Source: Paenibacillus cremeus
GTDB taxonomy: Bacteria > Bacillota > Bacilli > Paenibacillales > NBRC-103111
Length of the DNA stretch: 64,000 nucleotides
Direction: 5' to 3'
Assembly: GCF_007786445.1 (NCBI RefSeq)
Contig: NZ_VNJI01000002.1
Location: 1-64,000, forward strand
Part shown: one piece after another, positions 18,008 to 26,056 of the stretch
How positions within the stretch are numbered: position 1 is the stretch's first letter
How the letters are laid out: each line of letters opens with the position of its first letter
Program-made: the position numbers and the translations under genes
Notes under the pieces: generated by a model
What the model saw: only the letters and a program-made list of their open reading frames with translations
What the model was told of the DNA's origin: nothing
Database searches by the model: none

Positions 18008-18937
18008 CTATAAGTGCTGGCGATCCAGCTCACGCATCCGGTTGAATGAAGCAATCGACACTTCCACTTGATCATCCGTCGGTTCCTTCGTCGTCAGCAG
18101 CTGAAGCCACAGCCCCGGGTAACCGAGAAAACGCAGCACCGGTACTTCACGCAGGCTGTTGGTAAACCGCAGCACTTCATACGACACGCCAATGACTAGC
18201 GGCAGCAAAATAATGCGCTGAACAATACGCTCCACAAACGAATCGTATTGAAAGAAAGAATAGATCACGACGCCTACCAGCACGGTAAACACGATAAAGC
18301 TGCTGCCGCAGCGGTAATGCAGGGTATTGAACTTTTGCACATTCTGTACGGTGAGCTCCAGGCCCGCCTCGTAGGCACTGATGACCTTGTGTTCAGCGCC
18401 GTGGTATTGAAACAGCCGCTTGATCATTGGCGTGAGCGAAATCCCATAAATATAAGCTACGAGCAAAATAATTTTGATCAAGCCCTCCAGCAGGTTATGG
18501 CCGATCTGGTTCTTGAACAAGCCGCCGAACAACAACTGCTCGATTGTTGGCGGGACCAGCGTGAAAATAAACTTACCAAAGATAAAGGACAAGATTCCGA
18601 CAAACGCTACGCCCAGAATCATGGTCAGCCGGCCGGTGAGTGTCTGCTTCTCCTCTTCCTTGGTCACGACGCCTTCCTCTTCTGCGAACACTTCAGCCGA
18701 GAAATTCAAGTGCTGTGCGCCCTTCGCGCTCGCTTCGACAATGCCGACGATGCCTCGAATGAGAGGAATGCGCTTGAGGGTCTGCACCCAGCCGATTTCT
18801 TTCTTCGGAACCTCTAGATAATGGATGGAATTATCTTTTCGGCGAACCGCCGTTACGTGAACCTTCTGACCGGCAAACATCACGCCTTCGATGACGGCCT
18901 GACCGCCGTAAATTGCATTCGGTTGATTATCGGACAA
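18008..18937 (-). CDS. yqhQ: DUF1385 family membrane protein YqhQ
   Basis: A 309-residue polytopic membrane protein of the YqhQ/DUF1385 family, predicted in databases as a metal-dependent enzyme but without a proven function. Diagnostic blocks are YGGQAVIEGVMFAG at the N terminus, PLIRGIVGIVEA, QYHGAEHKVISAYEAG and NTLHYRCGSSFIVF, with several His, Cys and Glu residues that could bind metal. About five hydrophobic segments follow residue 100. Its position beside yqhR and aroQ matches B. subtilis. Confidence 0.9.
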   Translation of the reverse strand: MSDNQPNAIYGGQAVIEGVMFAGQKVHVTAVRRKDNSIHYLEVPKKEIGWVQTLKRIPLIRGIVGIVEASAKGAQHLNFSAEVFAEEEGVVTKEEEKQTLTGRLTMILGVAFVGILSFIFGKFIFTLVPPTIEQLLFGGLFKNQIGHNLLEGLIKIILLVAYIYGISLTPMIKRLFQYHGAEHKVISAYEAGLELTVQNVQKFNTLHYRCGSSFIVFTVLVGVVIYSFFQYDSFVERIVQRIILLPLVIGVSYEVLRFTNSLREVPVLRFLGYPGLWLQLLTTKEPTDDQVEVSIASFNRMRELDRQHL

Positions 18938-19086
18938 TTTGATAGCACCTTCTTCTGATTATAAATAGGAGTGGATGGAATGGGGCGTGCTCTTATTGTA
19001 ACGAATCCGAATGCATATTGCTACCGTTTATAGAACAAAGTTTTGCGTATACTACATGTGTATTAGTCTATAAAGGAGGCTTTGCG

Positions 19087-19596
19087 ATGAATCGGCATCC
19101 AATGGAGCGTCAACGAACCAATCGCTGGAATTTCGCATTATACATAGGCGTTTTTGCCGGCTTAATCTGGGGTGGACTGAAGATCATCGAGTATTATTTT
19201 CATTTCACCACACTGCCGATCGGCTTTTTGATTGAACCGTTCTTTTTGCATTCGTATGTGAACACTTGGCAGGGCATGGTGACGGGCTGGCTGGCGTTTA
19301 TTCTATTTTCTGTCGTCGCTTCTTTGTTATATTCCGTCATGCTCTCTCAGGCCAAAAGCGCCTGGATCGGGATCGGATACGGTGCTGTCTGGTGGGGAAT
19401 TATTTTCCTCTTGATTGGACCGGTAACGGGAATGATGAATTGGATCGCATTCATTGATTTGAATACGATTCTGTCGGATTTTTGTCTTTTCGTCCTGTGG
19501 GGACTATTCATCGGCTATTCGATCAGCTTTGAATTTACGGATCATCGCGTGAGTGAGCCCTTGAAAAATGCCTCATCCGAACCGGAAAGGGCCTAG
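19087..19596 (+). CDS. yqhR: Conserved membrane protein YqhR
   Basis: A 169-residue protein with four predicted membrane helices, including GVFAGLIWGGLKIIEYYFHF and WGIIFLLIGPVTGMMNWI, matching the YqhR family of spore formers; function is not established. The ATG at 19087 follows AAAGGAGG. It diverges from yqhQ and precedes aroQ, as in B. subtilis. Confidence 0.85.
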   Translation: MNRHPMERQRTNRWNFALYIGVFAGLIWGGLKIIEYYFHFTTLPIGFLIEPFFLHSYVNTWQGMVTGWLAFILFSVVASLLYSVMLSQAKSAWIGIGYGAVWWGIIFLLIGPVTGMMNWIAFIDLNTILSDFCLFVLWGLFIGYSISFEFTDHRVSEPLKNASSEPERA

Positions 19597-19706
19597 AAAT
19601 ATTCGTGTTATCGGCTGCAAATCGCAAAGGACTTCTCAAACCCGGGAAACTTATGGTAAGATAGTTTGGTATGTGCGGTTTTTCAAGCAGGTGGGAGGTT
19701 CCGCGT

Positions 19707-20153
19707 GTGAAGCAAATCTTACTATTGAATGGACCGAACCTGAACATGCTCGGTGTTCGGGAGCCAGGTATTTACGGGTCATTGACGCTCCAAGCGATCA
19801 TCGAGAGGCTGAACCGTCTCGCAGGGGAGCTGGAGGTTGGACTGGAGTGCTATCAATCCAATCACGAGGGCGATTTGATCGACAAGATCCATGCGGCTTT
19901 TGGCACGAAGGATGGGATTTTAATCAACCCCGGGGCTTTCACCCATTACAGCTACGCGCTGCGAGATGCTGTCAGCACGGTGGGAATACCAACGGTCGAA
20001 GTACATATCTCCAACATTCATAAACGGGAAACGTTTCGCCATACCTCGGTGATCGCTCCGGTCGCTGTCGGCCAGATCGCCGGTTTTGGTGTGGACAGCT
20101 ATGAGCTGGGCTTGCGAGCGCTGGTACAACATCTTGAACGGTCGGAGGGATAA
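19707..20153 (+). CDS. aroQ: Type II 3-dehydroquinate dehydratase
   Basis: A 148-residue type II dehydroquinase, catalysing the third step of the shikimate pathway as a dodecamer. Motifs [20 protein letters not shown] (with the catalytic Arg and Tyr), [35 protein letters not shown] (catalytic His nearby) and [11 protein letters not shown] are all present. The GTG at 19707 is used because GGGAGG lies 9 nt upstream. It overlaps nothing and sits 2 bp before the peptidase gene, forming an operon. Confidence 0.96.
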   Translation: MKQILLLNGPNLNMLGVREPGIYGSLTLQAIIERLNRLAGELEVGLECYQSNHEGDLIDKIHAAFGTKDGILINPGAFTHYSYALRDAVSTVGIPTVEVHISNIHKRETFRHTSVIAPVAVGQIAGFGVDSYELGLRALVQHLERSEG

Positions 20154-20155
20154 CG

Positions 20156-21229
20156 ATGCAGCAGCAGCGGATTAGCCGCTTGCGCGGCCTTATGCAGGAT
20201 AAGGGCCTCACAGCCGTATTGATCACGAATAGCACGAATCGCATGTACATGACCGGCTTCACAGGCTCTGCAGGGTATGTGTTAATTACGGAATCACGGG
20301 CGATTCTGCTCACCGATTTCCGCTACATGACGCAAGCGCCTCAGCAGGCTGCAGGGTTCGAAGTCATCGAGCATGCGCCTAACGCGATGGAGACCGTTAA
20401 AGACCTGCTTACCAAGCAAGGGATCGCCAAGCTCGGCTTCGAGCAGGACGACCTTACTTATGGTGCCTACCGATCCTATGTACAGACGCTATCGGGGATC
20501 GAGCTCGTACCGACGGACAAACTCGTTGAAACGCTGCGCATGATTAAGGATGCTGGCGAAATCGCGATTTTGCAGGAAGCGGCCGACCTCGCCGATCAAA
20601 CGTTCACGTACATTCTCGGGCTGCTGAAGCCAGGAATGAGCGAGAAGGAAATCGCGCTGGAGATCGAAGTGTTTGTTCGCAGTCATGGGGCCGCATCGAC
20701 TTCGTTCGAGACGATCGTCGCTTCCGGTGAACGCTCAGCTCTGCCGCATGGTAAAGCAAGCGAACGCATTCTAGGAACGAACGAATTTGTAAAGCTCGAT
20801 TACGGCGCATACTACAAAGGGTACTGCTCCGACATCACGCGGACGGTTGTGCTCGGTACGCCGACGGATAAGCATCGGGAAATTTACAATATCGTGCTTG
20901 AGGCGCAGCTGGCCGCACTGGATCAGATTCGTCCGGGCATGACCGGGCGCGAAGCGGATGCTGTTGCCAGAGATATCATCACCAAGTACGGCTATGGCGA
21001 TTTCTTCGGGCATGGATTGGGTCACGGGGTAGGAATGGAAATCCATGAAGCGCCGCGGCTATCCAAGATGGGCGATACGGTTTTGGCTCCAGGCATGGTC
21101 GTCACAGTGGAACCCGGAATTTATTTGCCAGGCTTTGGCGGCGTTCGCATTGAAGATGACATCGTCATCACGGATTCCGGCAATCGCAGATTAACACAGT
21201 CGAGCAAAGACTTGATTGTGCTATCATAA
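20156..21229 (+). CDS. yqhT: Xaa-Pro aminopeptidase-like M24 peptidase (YqhT)
   Basis: A 357-residue two-domain M24 metallopeptidase that removes N-terminal residues before proline. The creatinase-like N-terminal domain is followed by the pita-bread domain with five metal ligands: Asp in KLDYGAYYKG, Asp in GYCSDITRTV, His in FGHGLGHGVGMEIHE, Glu in TVEPGIYLPG and Glu in RIEDDIVIT. Start follows GGAGGG, two bases after aroQ. The aroQ-yqhT-efp order is conserved in Bacillales; the link to EF-P, which helps ribosomes through polyproline, is suggestive. Confidence 0.93.
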   Translation: MQQQRISRLRGLMQDKGLTAVLITNSTNRMYMTGFTGSAGYVLITESRAILLTDFRYMTQAPQQAAGFEVIEHAPNAMETVKDLLTKQGIAKLGFEQDDLTYGAYRSYVQTLSGIELVPTDKLVETLRMIKDAGEIAILQEAADLADQTFTYILGLLKPGMSEKEIALEIEVFVRSHGAASTSFETIVASGERSALPHGKASERILGTNEFVKLDYGAYYKGYCSDITRTVVLGTPTDKHREIYNIVLEAQLAALDQIRPGMTGREADAVARDIITKYGYGDFFGHGLGHGVGMEIHEAPRLSKMGDTVLAPGMVVTVEPGIYLPGFGGVRIEDDIVITDSGNRRLTQSSKDLIVLS

Positions 21230-21286
21230 TTTACAGCTTAGTAGTGGCATACGCCGTCTGCTTACATTTTCAGGGAGGTTTTTGTA

Positions 21287-21844
21287 GTGATTTCAGTAAA
21301 CGATTTTAAAACAGGCTTGACCATCCAAGTAGATACCGATTTGTTCACCGTTATCGATTTCCAACACGTGAAACCAGGTAAAGGCGCGGCATTCGTTCGC
21401 TCCAAGCTGAAGAACCTGCGCAACGGCAACACCGTTGAACGTACATTCCGTGCAGGCGAGAACGTAAGCCGCGCGCACATTGAGAACCGTTCCGTACAAT
21501 ATCTGTATGCTAGCGGTCAAGAGCATGTGTTCATGGATACCGAAACTTTCGACCAGTTCAACTTGGACGAGAATCAAATCGAGTGGGAGCTGAACTTCCT
21601 GAAGGACAACATGATGATCAACATCATGAGCTACCAAGGCGAAATCCTCGGGATCAACCTGCCAAACAGCGTAGATCTGAAGGTTGTAGAAACCGAGCCG
21701 GGCATCAAGGGTAACACAGCTACAGGCGCAACGAAGAACGCGAAGGTTGAAACCGGCCTGAACGTCCAAGTTCCTTTGTTCATTAACGAAGGCGACGTAC
21801 TGTCGATCGACACACGTGAAGGCAAATACATCTCCCGCGCATAA
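21287..21844 (+). CDS. efp: Translation elongation factor P
   Basis: A 185-residue EF-P, which relieves ribosome stalling at consecutive prolines. The three beta-barrel domains are full length. The modifiable Lys32 lies in the tip loop PGKGAAF, as in B. subtilis EF-P, where it receives a 5-aminopentanol group. The C-terminal signature is [18 protein letters not shown]. The GTG start follows AGGGAGG. A terminator follows. Confidence 0.98.
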   Translation: MISVNDFKTGLTIQVDTDLFTVIDFQHVKPGKGAAFVRSKLKNLRNGNTVERTFRAGENVSRAHIENRSVQYLYASGQEHVFMDTETFDQFNLDENQIEWELNFLKDNMMINIMSYQGEILGINLPNSVDLKVVETEPGIKGNTATGATKNAKVETGLNVQVPLFINEGDVLSIDTREGKYISRA

Positions 21845-21871
21845 GCTGTTGCGGCGAGCATCATACACGCA

Positions 21872-21920
21872 GGGGCAGCCTCTGGGATCCAATAGGATCT
21901 TGGGGGTTGTCCTTTTTTTG
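21872..21920 (+). terminator. Intrinsic terminator after efp
   Basis: A long imperfect stem with GGATCC/GGATCT at its apex and GGGGCA/TTGTCC at its base ends in TTTTTTT. Confidence 0.65.
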
Positions 21921-21990
21921 ATGTGCGGAAAAATTGTAAAATGTGGTAAAATATACGGAATACCAAACCGCAGGAGGCGACTTACTTCTT

Positions 21991-22410
21991 ATGAAAGTAG
22001 CGGACACCTTCGTTCAAGTTTCACCGGATTGTCCGGTTCAGAGCAGCGTAGTGCCTGTGTCCAGAACAGCGAAAAAACCGGCACACGTCATCCAATACGA
22101 GCTGCTTTCACGGCATCCTTATCAATTTACACTGGACGACCTCGTGTATGAAGTGCATATTCGGCATAAAGAAATACCCGATGAGATGGTGAAGGGTCGC
22201 GCTGATGAAATTCGGGCCGAGCTGTTTCAAAAAAATCATCCCTGCATGCGGGCCTCGATGCTGCCCAAAAAATACGGCTGGGGCGTCCACTATGACACCG
22301 AGGGAAGGATTGCGATCTATGGTATGGAGTCCCCGGAATATGAACAGTTGATTGAGCAATACAAGGGAACCAAAAATTTGGTCGCAGGCATGCGCAGCAG
22401 TCGGGCTTAA
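21991..22410 (+). CDS. DUF6157-like protein
   Basis: A 139-residue soluble protein with the blocks DTFVQVSPDCPV, YELLSRHPYQFTLDDLVYEV, PCMRASMLPKKYGWGVHYD and AIYGMESPEYEQ, and the ending MRSSRA. These match a small family of unknown function (DUF6157, from memory). The ATG at 21991 gives the usual family N terminus; the GGAGG signal is 13 nt upstream, somewhat far. It opens the segment that interrupts efp-yqhV synteny. Confidence 0.6.
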   Translation: MKVADTFVQVSPDCPVQSSVVPVSRTAKKPAHVIQYELLSRHPYQFTLDDLVYEVHIRHKEIPDEMVKGRADEIRAELFQKNHPCMRASMLPKKYGWGVHYDTEGRIAIYGMESPEYEQLIEQYKGTKNLVAGMRSSRA

Positions 22411-22422
22411 GGAGCGGTTTTC

Positions 22423-22797
22423 ATGAGCCATTATATTTGGGAAGGAACGAAAGTGAGGCTTAGGCCGGTTCGGCCGTCAGACGGGGAGAGGTTTCATCGC
22501 AACGATCTGGACACGCAGGCGGCTAGATTGAGCGACCAGGTGTACTGGCCAAGATCCTTGGAAGGATCGATGCAATGGGCTGAGATGGAGTCGCAGCTGC
22601 GGCCTGAGCGAGATCAGTATCGGCTGGCCATAGAAACGTTGGAGGGCGAGCTGGTAGGGAGCATCAAATCGCATACCTGTCATCCGCGTAACGGGACGTT
22701 TCAATATGGGGTGGCGATTTTCAGGGAGCATTGGAGACAAGGCTTGACCAAGGAGGAATTCGAGTCGCGGCAAAATAATTGCAATCCCATGCCATGA
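22423..22797 (+). pseudogene. GNAT acetyltransferase with in-frame internal deletion
   Basis: The 124-residue frame begins as a RimJ-type GNAT protein (VRLRPVRPSDGERFHRND, then QYGVAIFREHWRQG). It then passes straight into LTKEEFES, which resembles the extreme C terminus of such proteins (GLTKEEF). The acetyl-CoA binding motif A and the following helices, about 45-55 residues, are missing without loss of frame. A ribosome binding site (AAGGAGCG) is present, so a short protein may still be made, but acetyltransferase activity is not expected. Confidence 0.6.
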
Positions 22798-22842
22798 GCG
22801 GCAGGACAGGCGCATACACTCCTTGTAGGGAGGGGATAGGCG

Positions 22843-23286
22843 ATGGCATGGGACAATCCGGAGGTGTCGGCAGACGCCAGCACGATGATTAATGAATTAA
22901 TCGACCGCAAGAAAAAAATGGACGGATACAAGCGATGGCAGTTCATTTGCACCATGGGCATGCTGTCTTTGCTGCTTGTTTGCTCGTATTATTTTTACAA
23001 CCGCGTATTGATGCCTTCCCGTAGTGTGTGGGATATCATCGACACGTTCGCTGCCAACCGGCTCGTGGTAAGTGCCTTTGTGCTGCTGGTCACTGTATAC
23101 TGCCTAATGAGCTTTTTTGCCAAAAAATATCTCGAGCAAAAAGGCAAATACGACGCGCTGAGGGCGGAAATTATTGTGTTTTTTCAATATGGCCCATGGA
23201 GCAAAACGAAAGGCACCGCGATCCACGACCTGATCTCCAGAGAGCTGAAGGAGCTGTTCGATATCAACCTGACCTATAAAAGCTAA
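22843..23286 (+). CDS. DUF2663/YpbF-like membrane protein
   Basis: A 147-residue protein with an N-terminal polar helix (INELIDRKKKMDGYKRWQF), two membrane helices (LSLLLVCSYYFYN and VVSAFVLLVTVYCLMSFF), and a C-terminal cytosolic domain with HDLISRELKELFDIN. This fits the YpbF/DUF2663 family of Bacillales, of unknown function. The ATG follows GGGAGGGG. Its 3' end overlaps the convergent thioredoxin gene by 4 bp. Confidence 0.6.
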   Translation: MAWDNPEVSADASTMINELIDRKKKMDGYKRWQFICTMGMLSLLLVCSYYFYNRVLMPSRSVWDIIDTFAANRLVVSAFVLLVTVYCLMSFFAKKYLEQKGKYDALRAEIIVFFQYGPWSKTKGTAIHDLISRELKELFDINLTYKS

Positions 23287-23600
23287 AGGTGCTTGGCGAC
23301 CAAATTTTTATAAACGTCTTTGGGTCTTAGACCAACGAGCTTGTCGACCGGCTGGCCCGATTTGAACAAAATGACTGTGGGCATCGATAGGATCCCGTAT
23401 TGTGCGGCAATATCCGGACAGTCATCCGCGTTCACTTTTACAATGGACACGGCTCCTTTCAGCTCAGGCTCTAACTTCTCCAAGATAGGGAGCAGCGTGT
23501 TGCATGGCGGGCACCAAGGTGCTCCGAATTCGACCAGTACCAGCTTTTTGGCATGGATTGCTGAGCTGAAATCGGTTTCACTGACTTGTCTTATCGACAT
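23283..23600 (-). CDS. Thioredoxin family protein
   Basis: A 105-residue cytosolic thioredoxin. The active site is WCPPC within FGAPWCPPCNTLLP (standard thioredoxin is WCGPC), and the cis-Pro is in ILSMPTVILF. A Pro in the second x position may raise reactivity towards special partners. It overlaps the upstream MerR gene by 23 bp, so it is co-transcribed and likely regulated by that protein, for example in thiol or metal stress. Confidence 0.88.
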   Translation of the reverse strand: MSIRQVSETDFSSAIHAKKLVLVEFGAPWCPPCNTLLPILEKLEPELKGAVSIVKVNADDCPDIAAQYGILSMPTVILFKSGQPVDKLVGLRPKDVYKNLVAKHL

Positions 23601-23973
23601 GATAGGTTGCCTCCTTATAGATGGACTCCTCCGAACGGATGGAGCGAATTCGTTCTTCCAGATTGGATTTCATTTGGGTCAGCGTTTGGATCTGCTGCTC
23701 GATTTCAGCCAGCTTGCTCGTATAGACAGGCAGCACATCGCGGCAGAACGCTTCTTTATTCTTCAATACACAATGCAAAAAGGAAGCGATTTGTTCCGTC
23801 GACAGGCCGAGGCTTAAATAAAACTGGATCGTACGGATTTGCTCGACCGCTAAGTTATGGTATTCACGGTAGCCGTTGTCCGACCGCTTCGGCGTGATGA
23901 GCCCTTGAGCTTCGTAGTACCGGATGGAACGGATGCTGGCACCGGTGAGCTTCGATAGTTGACCGATTTTCAA
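23578..23973 (-). CDS. MerR-family transcriptional regulator
   Basis: A 131-residue MerR regulator. The N-terminal winged helix-turn-helix reads MKIGQLSKLTGASIRSIRYYEAQGL, here split as IGQLSKLTG and SIRYYEAQGL, followed by a coiled-coil dimer helix (EIEQQIQTLTQMKSNLEERI). Two cysteines (HCVLKNKEAFC) lie in the effector region, so a thiol or metal signal is possible. The start is TTG at 23973 with AAAGGAG 11 nt upstream. It overlaps the thioredoxin gene and is preceded by a palindrome in a long promoter spacer, the arrangement of MerR-activated promoters. Confidence 0.88.
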   Translation of the reverse strand: MKIGQLSKLTGASIRSIRYYEAQGLITPKRSDNGYREYHNLAVEQIRTIQFYLSLGLSTEQIASFLHCVLKNKEAFCRDVLPVYTSKLAEIEQQIQTLTQMKSNLEERIRSIRSEESIYKEATYHVDKTSQ

Positions 23974-24008
23974 AGCCGGATTCGCTCCTTTCTTGAGGAT
24001 GTAGCTTA

Positions 24009-24040
24009 AGTATAAACGATGACATTAATGTCAGGGTCAA
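24009..24040 (-). promoter_or_regulatory. MerR-type promoter with palindromic operator in a 20-bp spacer
   Basis: On the minus strand, TTGACC (24035-24040) and TATACT (24009-24014) are 20 bp apart. The spacer contains the perfect palindrome TGACATTAATGTCA (24020-24033). MerR proteins bind such operators and twist the overlong spacer, activating transcription. Confidence 0.82.
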
Positions 24041-24081
24041 GGGATCCTGAAAAAATATTTTGCTAGGAGAGGTTCACGGCG

Positions 24082-24957
24082 GTGGATATTCACGAGATCA
24101 TAGAGGAGCTGCAGCGTGAGCGGATTGTTCCGGCAGGGTTCAACCAATATACGGCTTTCAGCGGGGGGACGAACAGTCAGGTCGGTGTGCTGAACGACGG
24201 TGGAGTGAGTAAGGTAGTCATTAAGCAAAATCAAGCGGAGGTGCTTCGATCTGAGGCCGATTTTCTCGCGGCGTATGCGCATTTGTCCCTCTTGCCCCAG
24301 CTCAGGTACACGGATCCTGCGTACCGATTTATCGTCTACGAGTTTATTCCGGGCAACGTGGATACCTCGAAGATCACGATAACGAAGCGGGAGCTGCTGG
24401 TGACGCTCATTGATCGGCTTATTAATCGATATGAGCACCGTCCGGATATGCATGGCTGGGGATGGATTGATGCGCTAGCTCCCACATGGCGGGCATTTCT
24501 CGAGGATAGAGTCGCGTCAGCAATCGAAATCATCGGCAGCCGATTGGAGCCCGAGTCTGCTGAAGTTGTTCAGGAGTGTGTCAAGCAAACATGCATTTGC
24601 GTGGACCCTGAAGGAGCTTATTTGCTGCACGGGGATTGCGGGGTACACAATTTTATTTTCCACGAGGGGCGGCTGCAAGGTGTCATTGATCCTACCCCGG
24701 TCATCGGACCGCCGCTGTATGATCTAAGCTATGCTTTTTACTCCTCTCCGGAAGAGTTGGAGGAAGAGAGCTTCATCGCTTTAGCTCGCCTATTGCAGCC
24801 GCAGCCTTTCTTTTCGGAAAAGCAGCTTTATGAAGAGGCGTTGATTGGTTTATATTTACGAATGGGTACCTGTCTTGTGCATCACCCACATGATTTTGAG
24901 GCTTATGCCGAGGCGTGGTATCGCCTGCGGCGCAGGTATGCTACTATGAATCCATAA
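24082..24957 (+). CDS. Aminoglycoside phosphotransferase (APH)-fold kinase
   Basis: A 291-residue protein-kinase-like phosphotransferase. The catalytic loop is LLHGDCGVHNFIF (H-G-D...N), and the metal-binding Asp is in VIDPTPVIGPPLYDLSYA. The N-lobe has SGGTNSQVG as nucleotide loop and VVIKQNQ with the conserved Lys. APH-fold enzymes phosphorylate antibiotics, homoserine, choline or sugars; the substrate here is not clear. GTG start follows AGGAGAGG. It diverges from the MerR operon. Confidence 0.78.
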   Translation: MDIHEIIEELQRERIVPAGFNQYTAFSGGTNSQVGVLNDGGVSKVVIKQNQAEVLRSEADFLAAYAHLSLLPQLRYTDPAYRFIVYEFIPGNVDTSKITITKRELLVTLIDRLINRYEHRPDMHGWGWIDALAPTWRAFLEDRVASAIEIIGSRLEPESAEVVQECVKQTCICVDPEGAYLLHGDCGVHNFIFHEGRLQGVIDPTPVIGPPLYDLSYAFYSSPEELEEESFIALARLLQPQPFFSEKQLYEEALIGLYLRMGTCLVHHPHDFEAYAEAWYRLRRRYATMNP

Positions 24958-24988
24958 CGACGACAACTAAAGGAGATTCGACGCATCC

Positions 24989-25243
24989 GTGATTCCATTC
25001 AAACTCCCCAAGGAACAAAAAGAACGGATTATCGAGCAGGTCCAGAGCTATTTCGAAGAGGAACGGTCAGAGTCCATCGGCAATTTAGCAGCGGAGCAGA
25101 TCGTTGACTTCATGATCTCTGCGCTTGGGCCGGTGATGTACAACCATGCTATCGCCGACGCCCGCAAGCTGGTAGGCGAGAAATGGGCCGTGATGGAGGA
25201 CGAGCTCTATTCACTCGAAAAACCGATGACCCGCGGTCGATAG
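24989..25243 (+). CDS. DUF2164 family protein
   Basis: An 84-residue soluble protein with FKLPKEQKERIIEQVQSYF and IGNLAAEQIVDFMISALGP, matching DUF2164, a small helical family of unknown function. GTG start follows AAAGGAG. It is 31 bp after the APH-fold kinase gene and followed by a terminator, so the two probably form one transcript. Confidence 0.78.
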   Translation: MIPFKLPKEQKERIIEQVQSYFEEERSESIGNLAAEQIVDFMISALGPVMYNHAIADARKLVGEKWAVMEDELYSLEKPMTRGR

Positions 25244-25250
25244 GGCTTGA

Positions 25251-25294
25251 GAAGGCACTGCATACCTGAAAAGGTTGCCGGTGCCTTTTTTCGT
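25251..25294 (+). terminator. Intrinsic terminator after the DUF2164 gene
   Basis: AAGGCACTGC pairs with GCCGGTGCCTT, followed by TTTTT. Confidence 0.75.
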
Positions 25295-25349
25295 GGCGGA
25301 CCAAGCACGATTCTTGTGCACTTTTTGCAAAAAATGCTGACGAAAAAAG
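25285..25349. repeat. Nested inverted repeats
   Basis: CTTTTTTCGT (25285-25294) and ACGAAAAAAG (25340-25349) are perfect 10-bp complements. Between them lie GCAC...GTGC and the 12-bp palindrome TTTTTGCAAAAA (25322-25333). They sit between the terminator and the next gene. Confidence 0.5.
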
Positions 25350-25409
25350 ACGTAGGATGAGCCAGCAGCGCATACATTGGTAAGACATCACGTGCCGAGG
25401 TGAGGGACA

Positions 25410-25967
25410 ATGGAGATCATCTTTGTGCTGCATGTAGAGGCGAAGCATCGGCTGGGGACACCGTCAGGCCAGGAGCTGCGGGATCCGTCTTTAACCGAGC
25501 GGGGCCGGCGTGCGGCTGCTATGCTAAGAAAGAGCGAACCATTGACCGAAAGCGATGCACTCATAACCGGGCCAACGAATTTCATGCTGCAAACCGCTCA
25601 AATCTGGTCCCAAGGAACCGACTGCGCCCGATTTGTTCATCCGTTGGCCGGTCCGAGGCAATTCCCGTTCCGCTATGATTTTCAGACGCCGCCTTGCGAC
25701 ATGCCGATGGAACCGGAGCGCATCATGGCAAATTTCCCAGAACTGCTGCTGGCGGGCGGACTGCCAGAGCATTTGTGGCTGCAGGGCATTGATACGCTGC
25801 CGGGGATGCTGTTCAGCCAGCTGGTTGAACGGTTTTTGCTGTGGTGCCGCAGCTTAGAGAAGAATCGGGTGTTCATAGTGACGGGGGAAGGTACACTGAA
25901 AGCTTACCGCGAGCATTTGCAGCATACCCTGGAGGGTAATCTGTATCGATTTCCTCAGTCAGTCTGA
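25410..25967 (+). CDS. Degenerate histidine-phosphatase-like protein
   Basis: A 185-residue protein laid out like a phosphoglycerate-mutase-type histidine phosphatase: FVLHVEAKH at the start, DPSLTERGRRAA, ITGPTNFMLQTA, and VTGEGTLKAY near the C terminus. The canonical catalytic RHG is changed to LHV (Arg and Gly lost, His kept), and the second catalytic His (usually THGG) reads TGEG. It is therefore probably catalytically inactive or repurposed. The ATG follows a GAGGTGAGGG signal. The function cannot be inferred from neighbours. Confidence 0.6.
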   Translation: MEIIFVLHVEAKHRLGTPSGQELRDPSLTERGRRAAAMLRKSEPLTESDALITGPTNFMLQTAQIWSQGTDCARFVHPLAGPRQFPFRYDFQTPPCDMPMEPERIMANFPELLLAGGLPEHLWLQGIDTLPGMLFSQLVERFLLWCRSLEKNRVFIVTGEGTLKAYREHLQHTLEGNLYRFPQSV

Positions 25968-25986
25968 ATTTTCGACATTTTTCTAT

Positions 25987-26015
25987 TTCATGTGGAAAGG
26001 TGTATATGATATAAT
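25987..26015 (+). promoter_or_regulatory. Probable promoter of lysC
   Basis: TATAAT (26010-26015) has a weak -35 box TTCATG (25987-25992) at 17-bp spacing, about 40 bp before the lysC start. No lysine riboswitch fits in this 90-bp gap. Confidence 0.4.
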
Positions 26016-26056
26016 TGGTACTTGTATGCAAAAGTAACGGTTGGGAGTGAACAGCT

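Noticed and set aside
25968-26056. Lysine riboswitch before lysC
   Set aside because: The gap is only about 90 bp and contains none of the L-box stems or a terminator.
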